Of a stretch of 64,000 nucleotides of DNA, positions 22,958-32,457 are shown piece after piece. The position numbers and the translations under genes were made by a program. Source of the stretch: Formosa algae (lineage in GTDB: Bacteria; Bacteroidota; Bacteroidia; Flavobacteriales; Flavobacteriaceae); contig NZ_LMAK01000034.1 of assembly GCF_001439665.1 (NCBI RefSeq), positions 1-64,000 on the forward strand, written 5' to 3'. The notes under the pieces were generated by a model, which did no database searches, had not been told where the DNA came from, and saw nothing but the letters and a program-made list of their open reading frames with translations. The first letter of the stretch is position 1; every line of letters starts with the position of its first letter.

Positions 22958-25015
22958 TTAACAGTTGATTCCTTCTAATTCCAATAAAAACACATATTCC
23001 AAAGCCACTTCTTTTAAGCTTTCAAATCGGCCAGAAGCGCCTCCATGTCCCGCATCCATATCTGTTTGAAACAACAAAAGGTTAGTATCTGTTTTAACAT
23101 CTCTTAACTTTGCTACCCATTTGGCTGGTTCCCAATATTGTACTTGAGAATCGTGCAAACCTGTAGTTACCAACATATTTGGATAGTCTTTTGCCTCAAC
23201 ATTATCGTAAGGCGAATACGACTTCATATAGTTGTAATAGGTCTCTTCATTCGGATTTCCCCATTCATCATACTCCCCTGTTGTTAACGGAATAGTATCA
23301 TCTAACATGGTCGTCACAACATCTACAAAAGGGACTGCTGCCAAAATACCGTTATAAAGTTCAGGATTCAAATTAATTATCGCTCCCATTAACAATCCGC
23401 CAGCAGAACCACCGTAAGCATACATATGTTGAGTAGATGTATAGTTTTCTTGAATTAAATATTTTGTACAATCTATAAAATCGTAGAATGTATTCAGTTT
23501 AGTAAGTAATTTTCCGTTTTCATACCAATCGCGTCCTAAGTATTCTCCGCCTCTAATATGTGCAATGGCATAAATAAATCCGCGATCTAATAAACTCAAT
23601 CTAATGGTAGAAAAATAAGGATCTATTGTAGAACCGTAAGAGCCGTATGCATAGAGTAACAACGGATTTTCCCCATTCATTTTTAACCCTTTTTTATACA
23701 CTAAAGACACCGGAACTTTTACACCATCTCTAGCTGTTGCCCAAATACGTTTAGACGTATAATTGTCTTTATTAAATGTATCGCTTAATACTTCCTGTTC
23801 TTTTCTAACAATCTTGGTTTTTGTTTTAAAATTATAATCGATAACAGAACTTGGTGTCGTTAACGAATTATAACTGTAACGTAAAAATTCACTATCAAAA
23901 TCAGGGTTATTTCCAGTATTTGCAGTATAGGTCTCACTATGGAAAGGCAAATAGTAATCTTCATTACCATCCCAACTCATGATTCTAATTTTATTTAAAC
24001 CATTCTCACGTTCGCTTACAACCAAATAGTCTTTAAAAATTTCAATATCTTCTAAAAGCACATCTTTCCGATGTGGCAAAACCTCTTTCCAAAATGCCTT
24101 TCCTGTCTGTGTTTCATTCGTTTTTAAAAGCTTAAAGTTTGTGGCGCCATCTGCATTTGTAATGACATAAAAACTGTCTTTATAATGTGCAATTGCATAA
24201 TCTAATTCGCGAATACGCTCCTGAAAAACGGTAAATGTTGCGTCTGGCGTATTTGCATTAACAAAACGGTATTCTGAAGTTAATGTACTTGCAGAACCAA
24301 TCACAATAAACTTATCAGATTTTGTTTTGTATACAAAAGTATTATACGTTTCATCTGTTTCATGAAACACCACTTCGTCTTCTAAATTTGCGTGTAATTT
24401 ATGCTTATACACTTTGTCTGAACGCAAAGTAACCTCATCTTTTCGAGTGTAAAAAAATGTTTTATTATCATTGGCCCAGGTTGCACTACCCGTAGTATTT
24501 AAAATCTTATCAGCATATACTTCGCCTGTAATTAAGTTTTTAACCTGAAGTGTATATTGTCTTCTACTCACGGTATCTACAGAAAAGGCGACCAAAGTAT
24601 TGTCTTCACTAATAGAAATACCACCTAATTTAAAATAAGAGTAATCTTTAGCCATTTCGTTACAATCAAAAAGGACTTCCTCTTCTGCTTCCAGAGTCTC
24701 TTTTTTTCTTGTGTAAATAGGATAATCTTTACCTTTTTCGTAACGCGTTATATACCAATACCCATTTAATTTATAAGGCACAGACTCATCATCTTCCTTA
24801 ATCCTAGACTTCATTTCTTCGAACAAATCTTTTTGAAATTGTTCGGTATGAGCCATTTTTTGTTTGGTATATTCGTTTTCAGCATTTAAATACGCAATAA
24901 CCTCATCATCTTCCCTATCATTTAACCAAAAATAATTATCGATTCTCACATCATTATGAGCTATTAATTTTTCAGGTACTTTTTTTGCTATTGGGGGTTG
25001 AATATCTTTTTTCAA
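22958..25015 (-). CDS. prolyl oligopeptidase family protein, oligopeptidase B-like
   Basis: An S9 serine peptidase of 685 residues that cleaves short peptides. The N-terminal two thirds are a beta-propeller, starting with the typical DNYFWLNDREDDEVIAYL. The C-terminal alpha/beta-hydrolase domain holds the nucleophile in YGGSAGG (near residue 536) and the catalytic His in DAGHGG (near 656), with the RGGEYLGRDWYENGK loop characteristic of oligopeptidase B. It has no signal peptide, so probably cytoplasmic. It lies upstream of the cysteate-synthase-like gene on the same strand, but I see no functional link. Divergent from ybaB. Confidence 0.93.
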   Translation of the reverse strand: MKKDIQPPIAKKVPEKLIAHNDVRIDNYFWLNDREDDEVIAYLNAENEYTKQKMAHTEQFQKDLFEEMKSRIKEDDESVPYKLNGYWYITRYEKGKDYPIYTRKKETLEAEEEVLFDCNEMAKDYSYFKLGGISISEDNTLVAFSVDTVSRRQYTLQVKNLITGEVYADKILNTTGSATWANDNKTFFYTRKDEVTLRSDKVYKHKLHANLEDEVVFHETDETYNTFVYKTKSDKFIVIGSASTLTSEYRFVNANTPDATFTVFQERIRELDYAIAHYKDSFYVITNADGATNFKLLKTNETQTGKAFWKEVLPHRKDVLLEDIEIFKDYLVVSERENGLNKIRIMSWDGNEDYYLPFHSETYTANTGNNPDFDSEFLRYSYNSLTTPSSVIDYNFKTKTKIVRKEQEVLSDTFNKDNYTSKRIWATARDGVKVPVSLVYKKGLKMNGENPLLLYAYGSYGSTIDPYFSTIRLSLLDRGFIYAIAHIRGGEYLGRDWYENGKLLTKLNTFYDFIDCTKYLIQENYTSTQHMYAYGGSAGGLLMGAIINLNPELYNGILAAVPFVDVVTTMLDDTIPLTTGEYDEWGNPNEETYYNYMKSYSPYDNVEAKDYPNMLVTTGLHDSQVQYWEPAKWVAKLRDVKTDTNLLLFQTDMDAGHGGASGRFESLKEVALEYVFLLELEGINC

Positions 25016-25065
25016 ATGCTTTATATTTATTCTTAAATTTAACCTTCAAATGTATAAAAATTAAA

Positions 25066-25073
25066 TAATTTTG
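25066..25073 (+). promoter_or_regulatory. putative TAnnTTTG promoter of ybaB
   Basis: TAATTTTG is an exact -7 match, ending 24 bases before the ybaB ATG. Confidence 0.5.
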
Positions 25074-25097
25074 TACTGAATTTAAAATATTAAAAAT

Positions 25098-25421
25098 ATG
25101 TTTGGAGACCTAATGGGTATGATGGGGAAATTAAAAGAAACCCAACAAAAAGTTGAAGACACTAAGAAGCGATTAAATACCGTTTTAGTTGACGAGCAAA
25201 GTAATGATGGTAAACTAAAAATTACTTTGACAGCGAATAGAGAAATAAAATCTATTATTGTTGATGATTCATTACTGGAAGATAAAGAGCAACTTGAAGA
25301 TTATTTAATTTTAACATTAAACAAAGCTATTGAAAAAGCGACGGCTATAAATGAAGCTGAATTAGCTGCTGTAGCAAAAGACGGTATGCCTGATATTCCT
25401 GGTATGGATATGTTTAAATAA
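25098..25421 (+). CDS. ybaB: YbaB/EbfC family nucleoid-associated protein
   Basis: A small DNA-binding protein (107 residues) that usually forms tweezer-shaped dimers on the nucleoid. It starts [21 protein letters not shown], has the central beta segment [19 protein letters not shown] and a C-terminal helix, as in the family. In many bacteria ybaB follows dnaX and recR; here dnaX is 23 kb away, so that linkage is broken. It stands alone, with its own promoter box and a strong terminator. Confidence 0.92.
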   Translation: MFGDLMGMMGKLKETQQKVEDTKKRLNTVLVDEQSNDGKLKITLTANREIKSIIVDDSLLEDKEQLEDYLILTLNKAIEKATAINEAELAAVAKDGMPDIPGMDMFK

Positions 25422-25440
25422 TTAAGAACATAAACACCAT

Positions 25441-25475
25441 AAAAAAAGGAAGCTAAAATTTAGCTTCCTTTTTTT
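25441..25475. terminator. strong bidirectional terminator after ybaB
   Basis: A nearly perfect palindrome (AAGGAAGCTAAA with its complement) flanked by a 7-A run and a 7-T run. It separates ybaB from the convergent small membrane-protein gene. Confidence 0.88.
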
Positions 25476-25497
25476 GTATATGATATATAATAGAAAA

Positions 25498-25674
25498 TTA
25501 AAGCGCTTCTCTTTTCGCTTTCTTTTCTTCTTTAAGTTCTTTTAAACGTTCTAATAAAGCACCACCAATCCAATAAGGAACTACAAACGTTAATAAAAAT
25601 GTTAACAACCAAAACCCTATGGTTAAGATGGTTAAAAATGCTAAAAAGCCTAAATATTGGTCGAATTCGAACAT
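25498..25674 (-). CDS. small membrane protein, 58 residues
   Basis: An ATG at 25674 opens a 58-codon frame ending with TAA at 25498. The product has one long hydrophobic stretch (about residues 8-37, LGFLAFLTILTIGFWLL and so on) and a very charged C-terminus (LKELKEEKKAKREAL), as in a single- or double-spanning inner-membrane protein with a cytoplasmic tail. The reading frame is bounded by a terminator and a gap before the peroxiredoxin gene, which supports a real gene. Not recognised; function unknown. Confidence 0.6.
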   Translation of the reverse strand: MFEFDQYLGFLAFLTILTIGFWLLTFLLTFVVPYWIGGALLERLKELKEEKKAKREAL

Positions 25675-25769
25675 AATTGGTGTGTTTCTTTATTATAACT
25701 GTCGCAAATATATATTAAATGCCTTTTTTAAACAATAGGTAATTAATATTTTATTAAAAGATTTTTAAA

Positions 25770-26411
25770 TTATTTTGAATCTGGTTGCGGTGTCATTCTT
25801 AAATACGGTTTAATTTCGGTATATCCTTTTGGGAAAATATCTGGAATGTCTTTAGATTCTATACTAGGCGATACTACACAATCGTCTCCGCTTTTCCAAT
25901 TCGCTGGCGTCGCCACTTTATGGTAAGCCGTTAACTGAAGAGAATCGATAACACGTAAAAGTTCATCAAAATTACGTCCGGTAGATGCTGGATATGTAAT
26001 AATTAATTTCACTTTTTTATCCGGATCTACTACAAACACAGAACGCACTGTTAATTTATTATTGGCATTTGGGTGAATCATATCATACAATTCTGATACT
26101 TTATGATCTTCATCTGCAATAATTGGAAAATTAACGGTTGTATTTTGAGTCTCATTAATATCCAACACCCAACCTTTATGAGAATCTAATCCGTCTACAC
26201 TTAAAGCCACCACTTTAACGTTACGTTTATCAAATTCATCTTTATATTTTGCTACTGTACCTAACTCTGTAGTACAAACTGGTGTATAATCTGCTGGATG
26301 AGAAAATAATATTCCCCAACTATCGCCTAACCATTCGTGAAAATTAATTTCTCCTTCTGTTGATTTTGCTGTGAAATTTGGAGCTTCGTCTCCTAATCTT
26401 ATTGTTGACAT
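25770..26411 (-). CDS. 1-Cys peroxiredoxin, Prx6-like
   Basis: A cytoplasmic peroxidase of 213 residues. The peroxidatic Cys46 lies in HPADYTPVCTTEL, the Prx6-type signature, and the C-terminal extension RMTPQPDSK is as in that group. There is no resolving cysteine in the usual place; the other cysteine (GDDCVVS) is typical of Prx6. It therefore needs an external reductant. Alone between a small membrane-protein gene and divergent fumC. This is the second peroxiredoxin in the window, after bcp. Confidence 0.93.
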   Translation of the reverse strand: MSTIRLGDEAPNFTAKSTEGEINFHEWLGDSWGILFSHPADYTPVCTTELGTVAKYKDEFDKRNVKVVALSVDGLDSHKGWVLDINETQNTTVNFPIIADEDHKVSELYDMIHPNANNKLTVRSVFVVDPDKKVKLIITYPASTGRNFDELLRVIDSLQLTAYHKVATPANWKSGDDCVVSPSIESKDIPDIFPKGYTEIKPYLRMTPQPDSK

Positions 26412-26555
26412 AATATTTTTAATTTATTGATTATTTAATGCCTACTAAATTAATAGGTATTTAATAAATTATCAACTTCCTAGTCTTAAGATTATCTTAA
26501 ATTTTAGTGATAAAAAATATACGACTTAAGCATTTAAAATAAAGATCAAAATCGT

Positions 26556-26563
26556 TAAATTTG
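26556..26563 (+). promoter_or_regulatory. putative TAnnTTTG promoter of fumC
   Basis: TAAATTTG is an exact -7 match ending 24 bases before the ATG at 26588. It overlaps the in-frame TTG at 26561, which therefore cannot be the start. Confidence 0.55.
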
Positions 26564-26587
26564 TTACTCATAAAACTATATTTAAAA

Positions 26588-27985
26588 ATGGACTATCGGA
26601 TAGAAAAAGACACCATGGGCGAAGTTAAAGTGCCTGCAGATAAACTTTGGGGTGCACAAACAGAACGTTCTCGTAATAATTTTAAAATTGGTGCACCTGC
26701 ATCAATGCCAATAGAAATCGTTTATGGATTTGCATATTTAAAGAAAGCTGCAGCCTACTCTAATCATGAATTAGGTGTACTTTCAATAGAAAAACGCGAT
26801 TTAATTGCACAAGTTTGTGATGAAATTTTAGAAGGAAAACACGACGATCAGTTTCCTTTAGTGGTTTGGCAAACAGGTTCTGGAACACAGAGCAATATGA
26901 ATGCTAACGAAGTTATTGCTAACAGAGCGCACCAAATAGCTGGTAAAGTGATTGGAGAAGGCGAAAAAACCATTCAGCCTAACGATGATGTAAACAAATC
27001 GCAATCGTCTAACGATACGTTTCCTACAGGTATGCACATTGCTGCCTACGAAAAAATTATAAAAAACACCATTCCTGGAGTTACCCAACTACGTGATACA
27101 CTAAAGAAAAAATCTGAAGAGTTTAAAAACGTAGTAAAAATTGGACGTACCCACTTAATGGACGCCACGCCTTTAACTTTAGGACAAGAGTTCTCTGGTT
27201 ATACTTCTCAATTAGATCATGGCTTAAAAGCATTAAAAAATACCTTACCTCACTTAAGCGAGTTGGCTTTAGGTGGAACAGCCGTAGGAACAGGGTTAAA
27301 TACACCTAAAGGATATTCTGTTAGTGTGGCTAAATTTATAGCAGAATTTACAGGACTTCCTTTTATTACAGCTGAAAATAAATTTGAAGCTTTAGCAGCT
27401 CACGATGCAATTGTTGAATCTCACGGTGCACTTAAGCAATTAGCAGTTTCTTTAAATAAGATAGCCAACGATGTTAGAATGATGGCTTCTGGACCACGTA
27501 GTGGAATTGGAGAAATTATTATTCCTGCTAACGAACCAGGAAGTTCTATTATGCCTGGAAAAGTTAATCCTACTCAATGTGAAGCCTTAACTATGGTTTG
27601 CGCTCAAGTAATTGGTAACGATGTTGCTATTTCTGTAGCAGGAACACAAGGACATTATGAACTTAATGTGTTTAAACCAATTATGGCTTTAAACTTCTTA
27701 CAATCGGCACAATTATTAGGTGACGCTTGTGTAAGTTTTGATATTCATTGTGCTGCTGGTATTGAACCAAATCATTCAAAAATTAATGAATTATTAAACA
27801 ATTCGTTAATGCTTGTTACTGCTTTAAATACTAAAATCGGATATTATAAGTCTGCTGAAATAGCGAATACTGCTCATAAAAATGGGACCACGCTTAAAGA
27901 AGAAGCGGTAAACTTAGGCTATGTGACTGCTGAAGAATATGACGAATGGGTTAAACCAGAAGACATGATTGGATCGTTATCATAA
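26588..27985 (+). CDS. fumC: fumarate hydratase, class II
   Basis: Interconverts fumarate and L-malate in the citric acid cycle, with no iron-sulfur cluster. The 465 residues contain the superfamily signature [11 protein letters not shown] (near residue 318), the substrate-binding [17 protein letters not shown] near 98 and TGMH..A region, and the start [17 protein letters not shown] chose the ATG at 26588 because it matches the family start and follows a promoter box. The gene stands alone, with a strong terminator after it. Confidence 0.96.
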   Translation: MDYRIEKDTMGEVKVPADKLWGAQTERSRNNFKIGAPASMPIEIVYGFAYLKKAAAYSNHELGVLSIEKRDLIAQVCDEILEGKHDDQFPLVVWQTGSGTQSNMNANEVIANRAHQIAGKVIGEGEKTIQPNDDVNKSQSSNDTFPTGMHIAAYEKIIKNTIPGVTQLRDTLKKKSEEFKNVVKIGRTHLMDATPLTLGQEFSGYTSQLDHGLKALKNTLPHLSELALGGTAVGTGLNTPKGYSVSVAKFIAEFTGLPFITAENKFEALAAHDAIVESHGALKQLAVSLNKIANDVRMMASGPRSGIGEIIIPANEPGSSIMPGKVNPTQCEALTMVCAQVIGNDVAISVAGTQGHYELNVFKPIMALNFLQSAQLLGDACVSFDIHCAAGIEPNHSKINELLNNSLMLVTALNTKIGYYKSAEIANTAHKNGTTLKEEAVNLGYVTAEEYDEWVKPEDMIGSLS

Positions 27986-28005
27986 ATCCTTTTATAAATG
28001 ATATT

Positions 28006-28040
28006 AAAAATCCCTTGATACTAAACATCAAGGGATTTTT
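28006..28040. terminator. strong bidirectional terminator after fumC
   Basis: Perfect 14-base arms (AAAAATCCCTTGAT and its complement) with a 7-base loop and a T-run. It serves fumC and the convergent nnr gene. Confidence 0.9.
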
Positions 28041-28044
28041 TTAT

Positions 28045-29589
28045 TTATGCTTGTGTTGGTTGCTCTGCAACAGGTGCTGGTTGTGCAAACAGATCTAAAT
28101 AAGCATCAGCCAAATACGTAATGACATCTGAAGCTATTAAACTCTGATAGCCTTTTGTTTCGACAGCCAAATCAGCAGATTTACCATGTAAATACATTCC
28201 AAAACAAGTCGCTTCTAAAGCCGAATATCCTTGAGCCAATAAGCCTGTAATTACTCCTGTTAAAACATCGCCTGTACCTCCTGTGGCTAAGCCGGGATTA
28301 CCTGTAGAATTTATATACAGTTTATTTTGATACACAGCAATAGAGTTTGCTCCCTTAATAAGCACGAGAATCTTATATTTTTCAGCAAAAGCTTTCGTTT
28401 TCTCCAACTTATCAAAGTCGTCTTCCCACACACCTATTAAACGTTCCAATTCTTTAGGATGCGGTGTTAAAATTGTATCGGCAGGCAAATGGACTAACAA
28501 GTTTTTATTTTTAGAAATTATGTTTAATCCATCAGCATCAAGAACCAATGGTGTCGTATTGGTCTTTAAAAAAGCTTCTAGAGCATCTCCCGTTTTTTTA
28601 TCTGTACCTATACCAACACCTAAACCAATTACCGTTGGTGTAATCTCAAAATTAATTGCTGAAATGTGCTTATCATCTGCATCTGTAATCACCATAGCTT
28701 CAGGGAAAGCAGATTGCAAAGGCACATATCCGCAAGTGGGCACATAAGCTGTAACCAAGCCTGCTCCTGCTGCTAATACAGCACGACTCGCCAATTGGAC
28801 GGCTCCTATTTTTCCATAACTTCCGCCAATAATTAAACCGTGACCAAAAGTACCTTTATGAGAAAATTTATCCCGTTGCTTATACATAGGTAACACGTCG
28901 AGTTTTCCTAAAATATGAGCAACCGTTTCTGTATTTTGCATATACTCCTGGTCTATTCCAATATCTAAAGCTTCCCATTGTTCTATGTACTTAGACGTTC
29001 CTGGTAAGAAAAATGCAAGTTTAGGTGTTTGAAAACTCAAAATAAAATTTGATTTTACAACAGCACCTTCCTGTTTTGGAGAACGATCTGTAAATAAACC
29101 CGAAGGAATATCTACGGATATCGTTAAGGCTTCAGCTCGTTTAAAATACTTAAACAAATTAATAACCCAATCTGCAACCGGTCGGTTTAACCCTACTCCA
29201 AAAATGGCATCTATAATAATATCCTTATTGGTAATTTCTGGAAAATCACTTTCATCATGAATACTAACAGGCCAATCTTTAGTTGTTTCTTTAAGACGCT
29301 CGTAATTATGTAAAAAATCTTGTGAACGGGTATCGCTAAAATCTACAACAAATGTTTTTACATTATAGCCATGTGTTACCAAATGTCTAGCCAACACCAA
29401 ACCATCGCCTCCATTGTTCCCAATCCCACAAAAAACAAGAATAGGCACAGGAGCCCCTTTTAGTCGTAAATCTAACCAATTGAATAAGCTCATTCCAGCA
29501 CGTTCCATTAAATCGGCTGAACTTATATTTTGTTTTTTTATAGTTAATCTATCACCTTCATAGATTTGTTCTTTTGAAAAAATTTTCAT
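28045..29589 (-). CDS. nnr: bifunctional NAD(P)H-hydrate epimerase/ADP-dependent dehydratase
   Basis: Repairs hydrated NADH and NADPH (NADHX, NADPHX). The 514 residues fuse two domains. The N-terminal epimerase (YjeF_N) has CGIGNNGGDGLVLARHL at about 54-70. The C-terminal dehydratase, of ribokinase-like fold, has GGTGDVLTGVITGLLAQG, the nucleotide and catalytic Asp loop, near residues 440-457, and the HPKELERL motif. This fusion is the common bacterial form. It faces fumC tail to tail and is divergent from the threonine operon. Confidence 0.95.
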   Translation of the reverse strand: MKIFSKEQIYEGDRLTIKKQNISSADLMERAGMSLFNWLDLRLKGAPVPILVFCGIGNNGGDGLVLARHLVTHGYNVKTFVVDFSDTRSQDFLHNYERLKETTKDWPVSIHDESDFPEITNKDIIIDAIFGVGLNRPVADWVINLFKYFKRAEALTISVDIPSGLFTDRSPKQEGAVVKSNFILSFQTPKLAFFLPGTSKYIEQWEALDIGIDQEYMQNTETVAHILGKLDVLPMYKQRDKFSHKGTFGHGLIIGGSYGKIGAVQLASRAVLAAGAGLVTAYVPTCGYVPLQSAFPEAMVITDADDKHISAINFEITPTVIGLGVGIGTDKKTGDALEAFLKTNTTPLVLDADGLNIISKNKNLLVHLPADTILTPHPKELERLIGVWEDDFDKLEKTKAFAEKYKILVLIKGANSIAVYQNKLYINSTGNPGLATGGTGDVLTGVITGLLAQGYSALEATCFGMYLHGKSADLAVETKGYQSLIASDVITYLADAYLDLFAQPAPVAEQPTQA

Positions 29590-29725
29590 TGCTATTTTTT
29601 AAAAAAAATTCATTAGAGATTATTCAGTTAAATAGATTTAAATTGCTTTTAAATAAACGATTTAAGCATAACAGTAAATAATCTGTAAAAACGTAAAATA
29701 CATTTTTTTATAACAGTAAAAGTAA

Positions 29726-29733
29726 TACATTTG
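29726..29733 (+). promoter_or_regulatory. putative TAnnTTTG promoter of the threonine operon
   Basis: TACATTTG is an exact -7 match, ending 19 bases before the leader-peptide ATG and about 220 bases before thrA. This predicts a long leader RNA that includes the leader peptide. Confidence 0.55.
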
Positions 29734-29752
29734 ATAAGTTTAGTAGTAAAAA

Positions 29753-29863
29753 ATGCAAAATACAGAACATACAATTCGTTTTATTTCAAGACCAACAAGC
29801 GTTGGTAGCATTGCTATTATTATTGCTTCTTTTACAAACATTATTACCCCTTGGGGTAATTAA
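29753..29863 (+). CDS. thrL: threonine operon leader peptide, Thr/Ile-rich
   Basis: A 36-codon frame from ATG (29753) to TAA (29861-29863). Of the 36 residues, 8 are Ile, all read from ATT, and 5 are Thr; they cluster in the second half, as in SIAIIIASFTNIITPWGN. It follows a promoter box and precedes thrA by 89 bases. In E. coli the thr operon is attenuated by both threonine and isoleucine through a leader peptide rich in these two residues. Here the same composition, position and pathway point to the same role. There is no sequence similarity to E. coli ThrL that I can see; the function is inferred. Too short for most gene finders. Confidence 0.7.
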   Translation: MQNTEHTIRFISRPTSVGSIAIIIASFTNIITPWGN

Positions 29864-29904
29864 TTATATATCTTCCGTCCACAGAAATTGTAATGTCACA
29901 TTAC
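29843..29904 (+). promoter_or_regulatory. candidate attenuator with competing pairing elements
   Basis: The end of the leader peptide lies in a perfect 8-bp inverted repeat (ATTACCCC, 2-base gap, GGGGTAAT; 29843-29860). A second hairpin with arms GTAAT and ATTAC follows at 29890-29904. The two GTAAT and two ATTAC segments can pair in alternative ways, as needed for attenuation. No clear T-run follows, so termination could be Rho-dependent or control could act on translation. Confidence 0.45.
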
Positions 29905-29952
29905 GATATCAACATAATAATAAGCTATTAAATTTATACAATCTACTTTAAA

Positions 29953-32397
29953 ATGAAAGTATTAAAATTCGGAGGAACATCTGTAGGGTCCTCAAAAAAC
30001 ATAACTAACGTTGTATCCATCTTAACCAAATATGCTCAAACAGACAAAGTAATTTGTGTGGTTTCTGCTGTAGGTGGAATTACAGATAAATTACTTGAAG
30101 CTGGGCAATTAGCACAATCTAAAAACAGTGCATATGCCGAGGCTTTTACAAATATAAAAGAAATCCATATCTCAATTATTAAGGAATTAATTCCTAATAA
30201 CAATGAAGCTGTTATTGAGTATGTAAACACCAAATTAGATGCCTTAAAAAATCTTTTAGACGGTATTTTCTTAATTAATGAATTATCTCCTAAAACATCT
30301 GACAAACTCGTTAGTTTTGGCGAGTTATTGTCGTCTTATATTATAGGTGAAACCTTGAAAAGTAAAGGTGCTAATGCAGAACGTAAAAACAGTCAGGAGT
30401 TAATAACCACAAACTCTAACTTTACTAAGGCGGAAGTAAACTATAAAGTGACTAATGCTAATATTCAAGAGTATTTTAAAACTAGCACGTTCGACATTAC
30501 GATACTTCCTGGGTTTATTTCTAAATCGGTAACCGGTGAAATTACAACTTTAGGTCGTGGTGGATCAGATTTTACTGCTGCAATTGTTGCCGCAGCTTTA
30601 GAAGTAGATCAATTAGAAATCTGGACAGATGTTAGTGGTATGTACACTGCTAATCCTAAAATGGTAAAACAAGCGCTTCCGATAAATAAATTATCGTATC
30701 AAGAGGCTATGGAATTATCTCATTTTGGTGCTAAAGTGCTTTATCCGCCAACCGTACAACCGGTATTGAGTTTACAAATTCCAATTCATATAAAGAACAC
30801 TTTAGAACCTGATGCTGTAGGTACCATTATCTCTAAAGATGGTAGTAATGTAAACAACGCTGCAAAAGGGATAACTAATATCAGTAATGTGGCGTTATTA
30901 ACGCTTCAAGGTAACGGAATGGTAGGAATTCCAGGATTCTCTAGACGATTATTCCAAACCTTAGCTCAAGAAAAAATTAACGTGATTTTAATCACGCAAG
31001 CCTCTTCAGAACATTCTATTTGTTTTGGTATTGATGATAAAGATGCTATATCGGCAAAATCGGCTATTGATGCTGAATTTGAAAATGAAATTTCTTTAAA
31101 GAAAATCGATCCTATTTTAGTTGAAAGTAACTTATCTATTATTGCACTTATTGGTGATAGCATGAAGAGTCACCAAGGGATTAGCGGTAAAATGTTTAGT
31201 GCTCTAGGTAAAAACAACATTAATATTAGAGCCATTGCTCAAGGTGCTTCAGAACGTAATATTTCTGCTATCATCTCTCAAAACGACGTTAAAAAAGCGT
31301 TGAATATTTTACACGAAGTGTTCTTTGAAGGAAACATTAAGCAACTAAATGTATTTATTACAGGTGTTGGAAATGTAGGAGAGCGTTTAGTAGAACAAAT
31401 TAAACAACAACGTAAATATTTAAAGGAAAACCTTAAAATTAATCTTCGTGTTGCTGGACTATCTAATTCAAGAAAAATGATATTCGATACCGATGGTTTA
31501 TCATTAAAAAATTGGAAAGAACAGTTAGCAGAAGGTAAAGATGCAACTTTAGAAGGCTTTTACGAGTCTGTTAAACAATTAAACTTACGTAACAGTGTCT
31601 TTGTAGATGTTACTGCTAATAAAGATGTTGCCGATTTATACGCGATGTATTTAAAGCAAAGTATTGCTGTGGTTGCTTGTAACAAAATAGCATGTTCAAG
31701 CAAGCTAGAAAAATATAAAGAATTAAAACAATTATCGTTTAAATACAATGCGCCGTATTTATTTGAAACTAATGTTGGAGCAGGTTTACCTGTTATAGAT
31801 ACACTTAACAACCTTATTGCTTCTGGAGATAAAGTAACCTCTATTCAAGCTGTATTATCGGGAAGTTTAAACTTTGTATTTAACAACTTTAACGATACTA
31901 CTAAGTTTTACGATGTGGTTAAGCAAGCTGCAGCAGAAGGCTATACAGAACCAGATCCACGTATTGATTTAAGCGGTGTAGATGTTGCTAGAAAAATCTT
32001 AATTCTTGCTCGTGAAAGCGGTACTGAAATGGATTTAGAAGATATTGAAAATACATCATTTTTATCTGAAGCTGGTGTGAAAAGTGATACGGTAGCCGAT
32101 TTCTACGAGACTTTAATAGCAGACGAAGCACATTATCAAAAACTATATGCTTCAGCAAAAGCGAATAACAGTCAGTTAAAATATGTAGCCGAATTTAATA
32201 ACGGTGAAGCTAAAGTTGGATTAAAAGAAATTCCAGAAGGGCATCCATTCTACAACTTAGAAGGAAAAGATAACATTGTGATGTTTTACACACAACGCTA
32301 CCCAGAACAACCTATGATTATTAAAGGTGCTGGTGCTGGAGCAGAAGTTACAGCTTCTGGTTTATTTGCAGACATCATACGTATAGGAAACAACTAA
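29953..32397 (+). CDS. thrA: bifunctional aspartokinase I/homoserine dehydrogenase I
   Basis: Performs the first and third steps from aspartate to threonine. The 814 residues begin with the aspartokinase motif KFGGTSVG (4-11), followed by the kinase domain with TLGRGGSDFTA (about 196-206), two ACT-type regulatory segments (about 310-460), and a homoserine dehydrogenase domain starting at the Rossmann motif ITGVGNVG near 472 and including GAGLPVIDTL near 612. The fusion and length match ThrA. It heads the thrABC operon, 60 bases before thrB. Feedback by threonine is expected from the family. Confidence 0.96.
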   Translation: MKVLKFGGTSVGSSKNITNVVSILTKYAQTDKVICVVSAVGGITDKLLEAGQLAQSKNSAYAEAFTNIKEIHISIIKELIPNNNEAVIEYVNTKLDALKNLLDGIFLINELSPKTSDKLVSFGELLSSYIIGETLKSKGANAERKNSQELITTNSNFTKAEVNYKVTNANIQEYFKTSTFDITILPGFISKSVTGEITTLGRGGSDFTAAIVAAALEVDQLEIWTDVSGMYTANPKMVKQALPINKLSYQEAMELSHFGAKVLYPPTVQPVLSLQIPIHIKNTLEPDAVGTIISKDGSNVNNAAKGITNISNVALLTLQGNGMVGIPGFSRRLFQTLAQEKINVILITQASSEHSICFGIDDKDAISAKSAIDAEFENEISLKKIDPILVESNLSIIALIGDSMKSHQGISGKMFSALGKNNINIRAIAQGASERNISAIISQNDVKKALNILHEVFFEGNIKQLNVFITGVGNVGERLVEQIKQQRKYLKENLKINLRVAGLSNSRKMIFDTDGLSLKNWKEQLAEGKDATLEGFYESVKQLNLRNSVFVDVTANKDVADLYAMYLKQSIAVVACNKIACSSKLEKYKELKQLSFKYNAPYLFETNVGAGLPVIDTLNNLIASGDKVTSIQAVLSGSLNFVFNNFNDTTKFYDVVKQAAAEGYTEPDPRIDLSGVDVARKILILARESGTEMDLEDIENTSFLSEAGVKSDTVADFYETLIADEAHYQKLYASAKANNSQLKYVAEFNNGEAKVGLKEIPEGHPFYNLEGKDNIVMFYTQRYPEQPMIIKGAGAGAEVTASGLFADIIRIGNN

Positions 32398-32457
32398 TTA
32401 TAATCTTATAAAGACAATTTTATTTAAGATTTCTATAAAGTTGTCGCTTTAGAACTT

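Noticed and set aside
26561-26587. Upstream TTG start for fumC
   Set aside because: It lies within the promoter box TAAATTTG; the ATG at 26588 gives the usual N-terminus.
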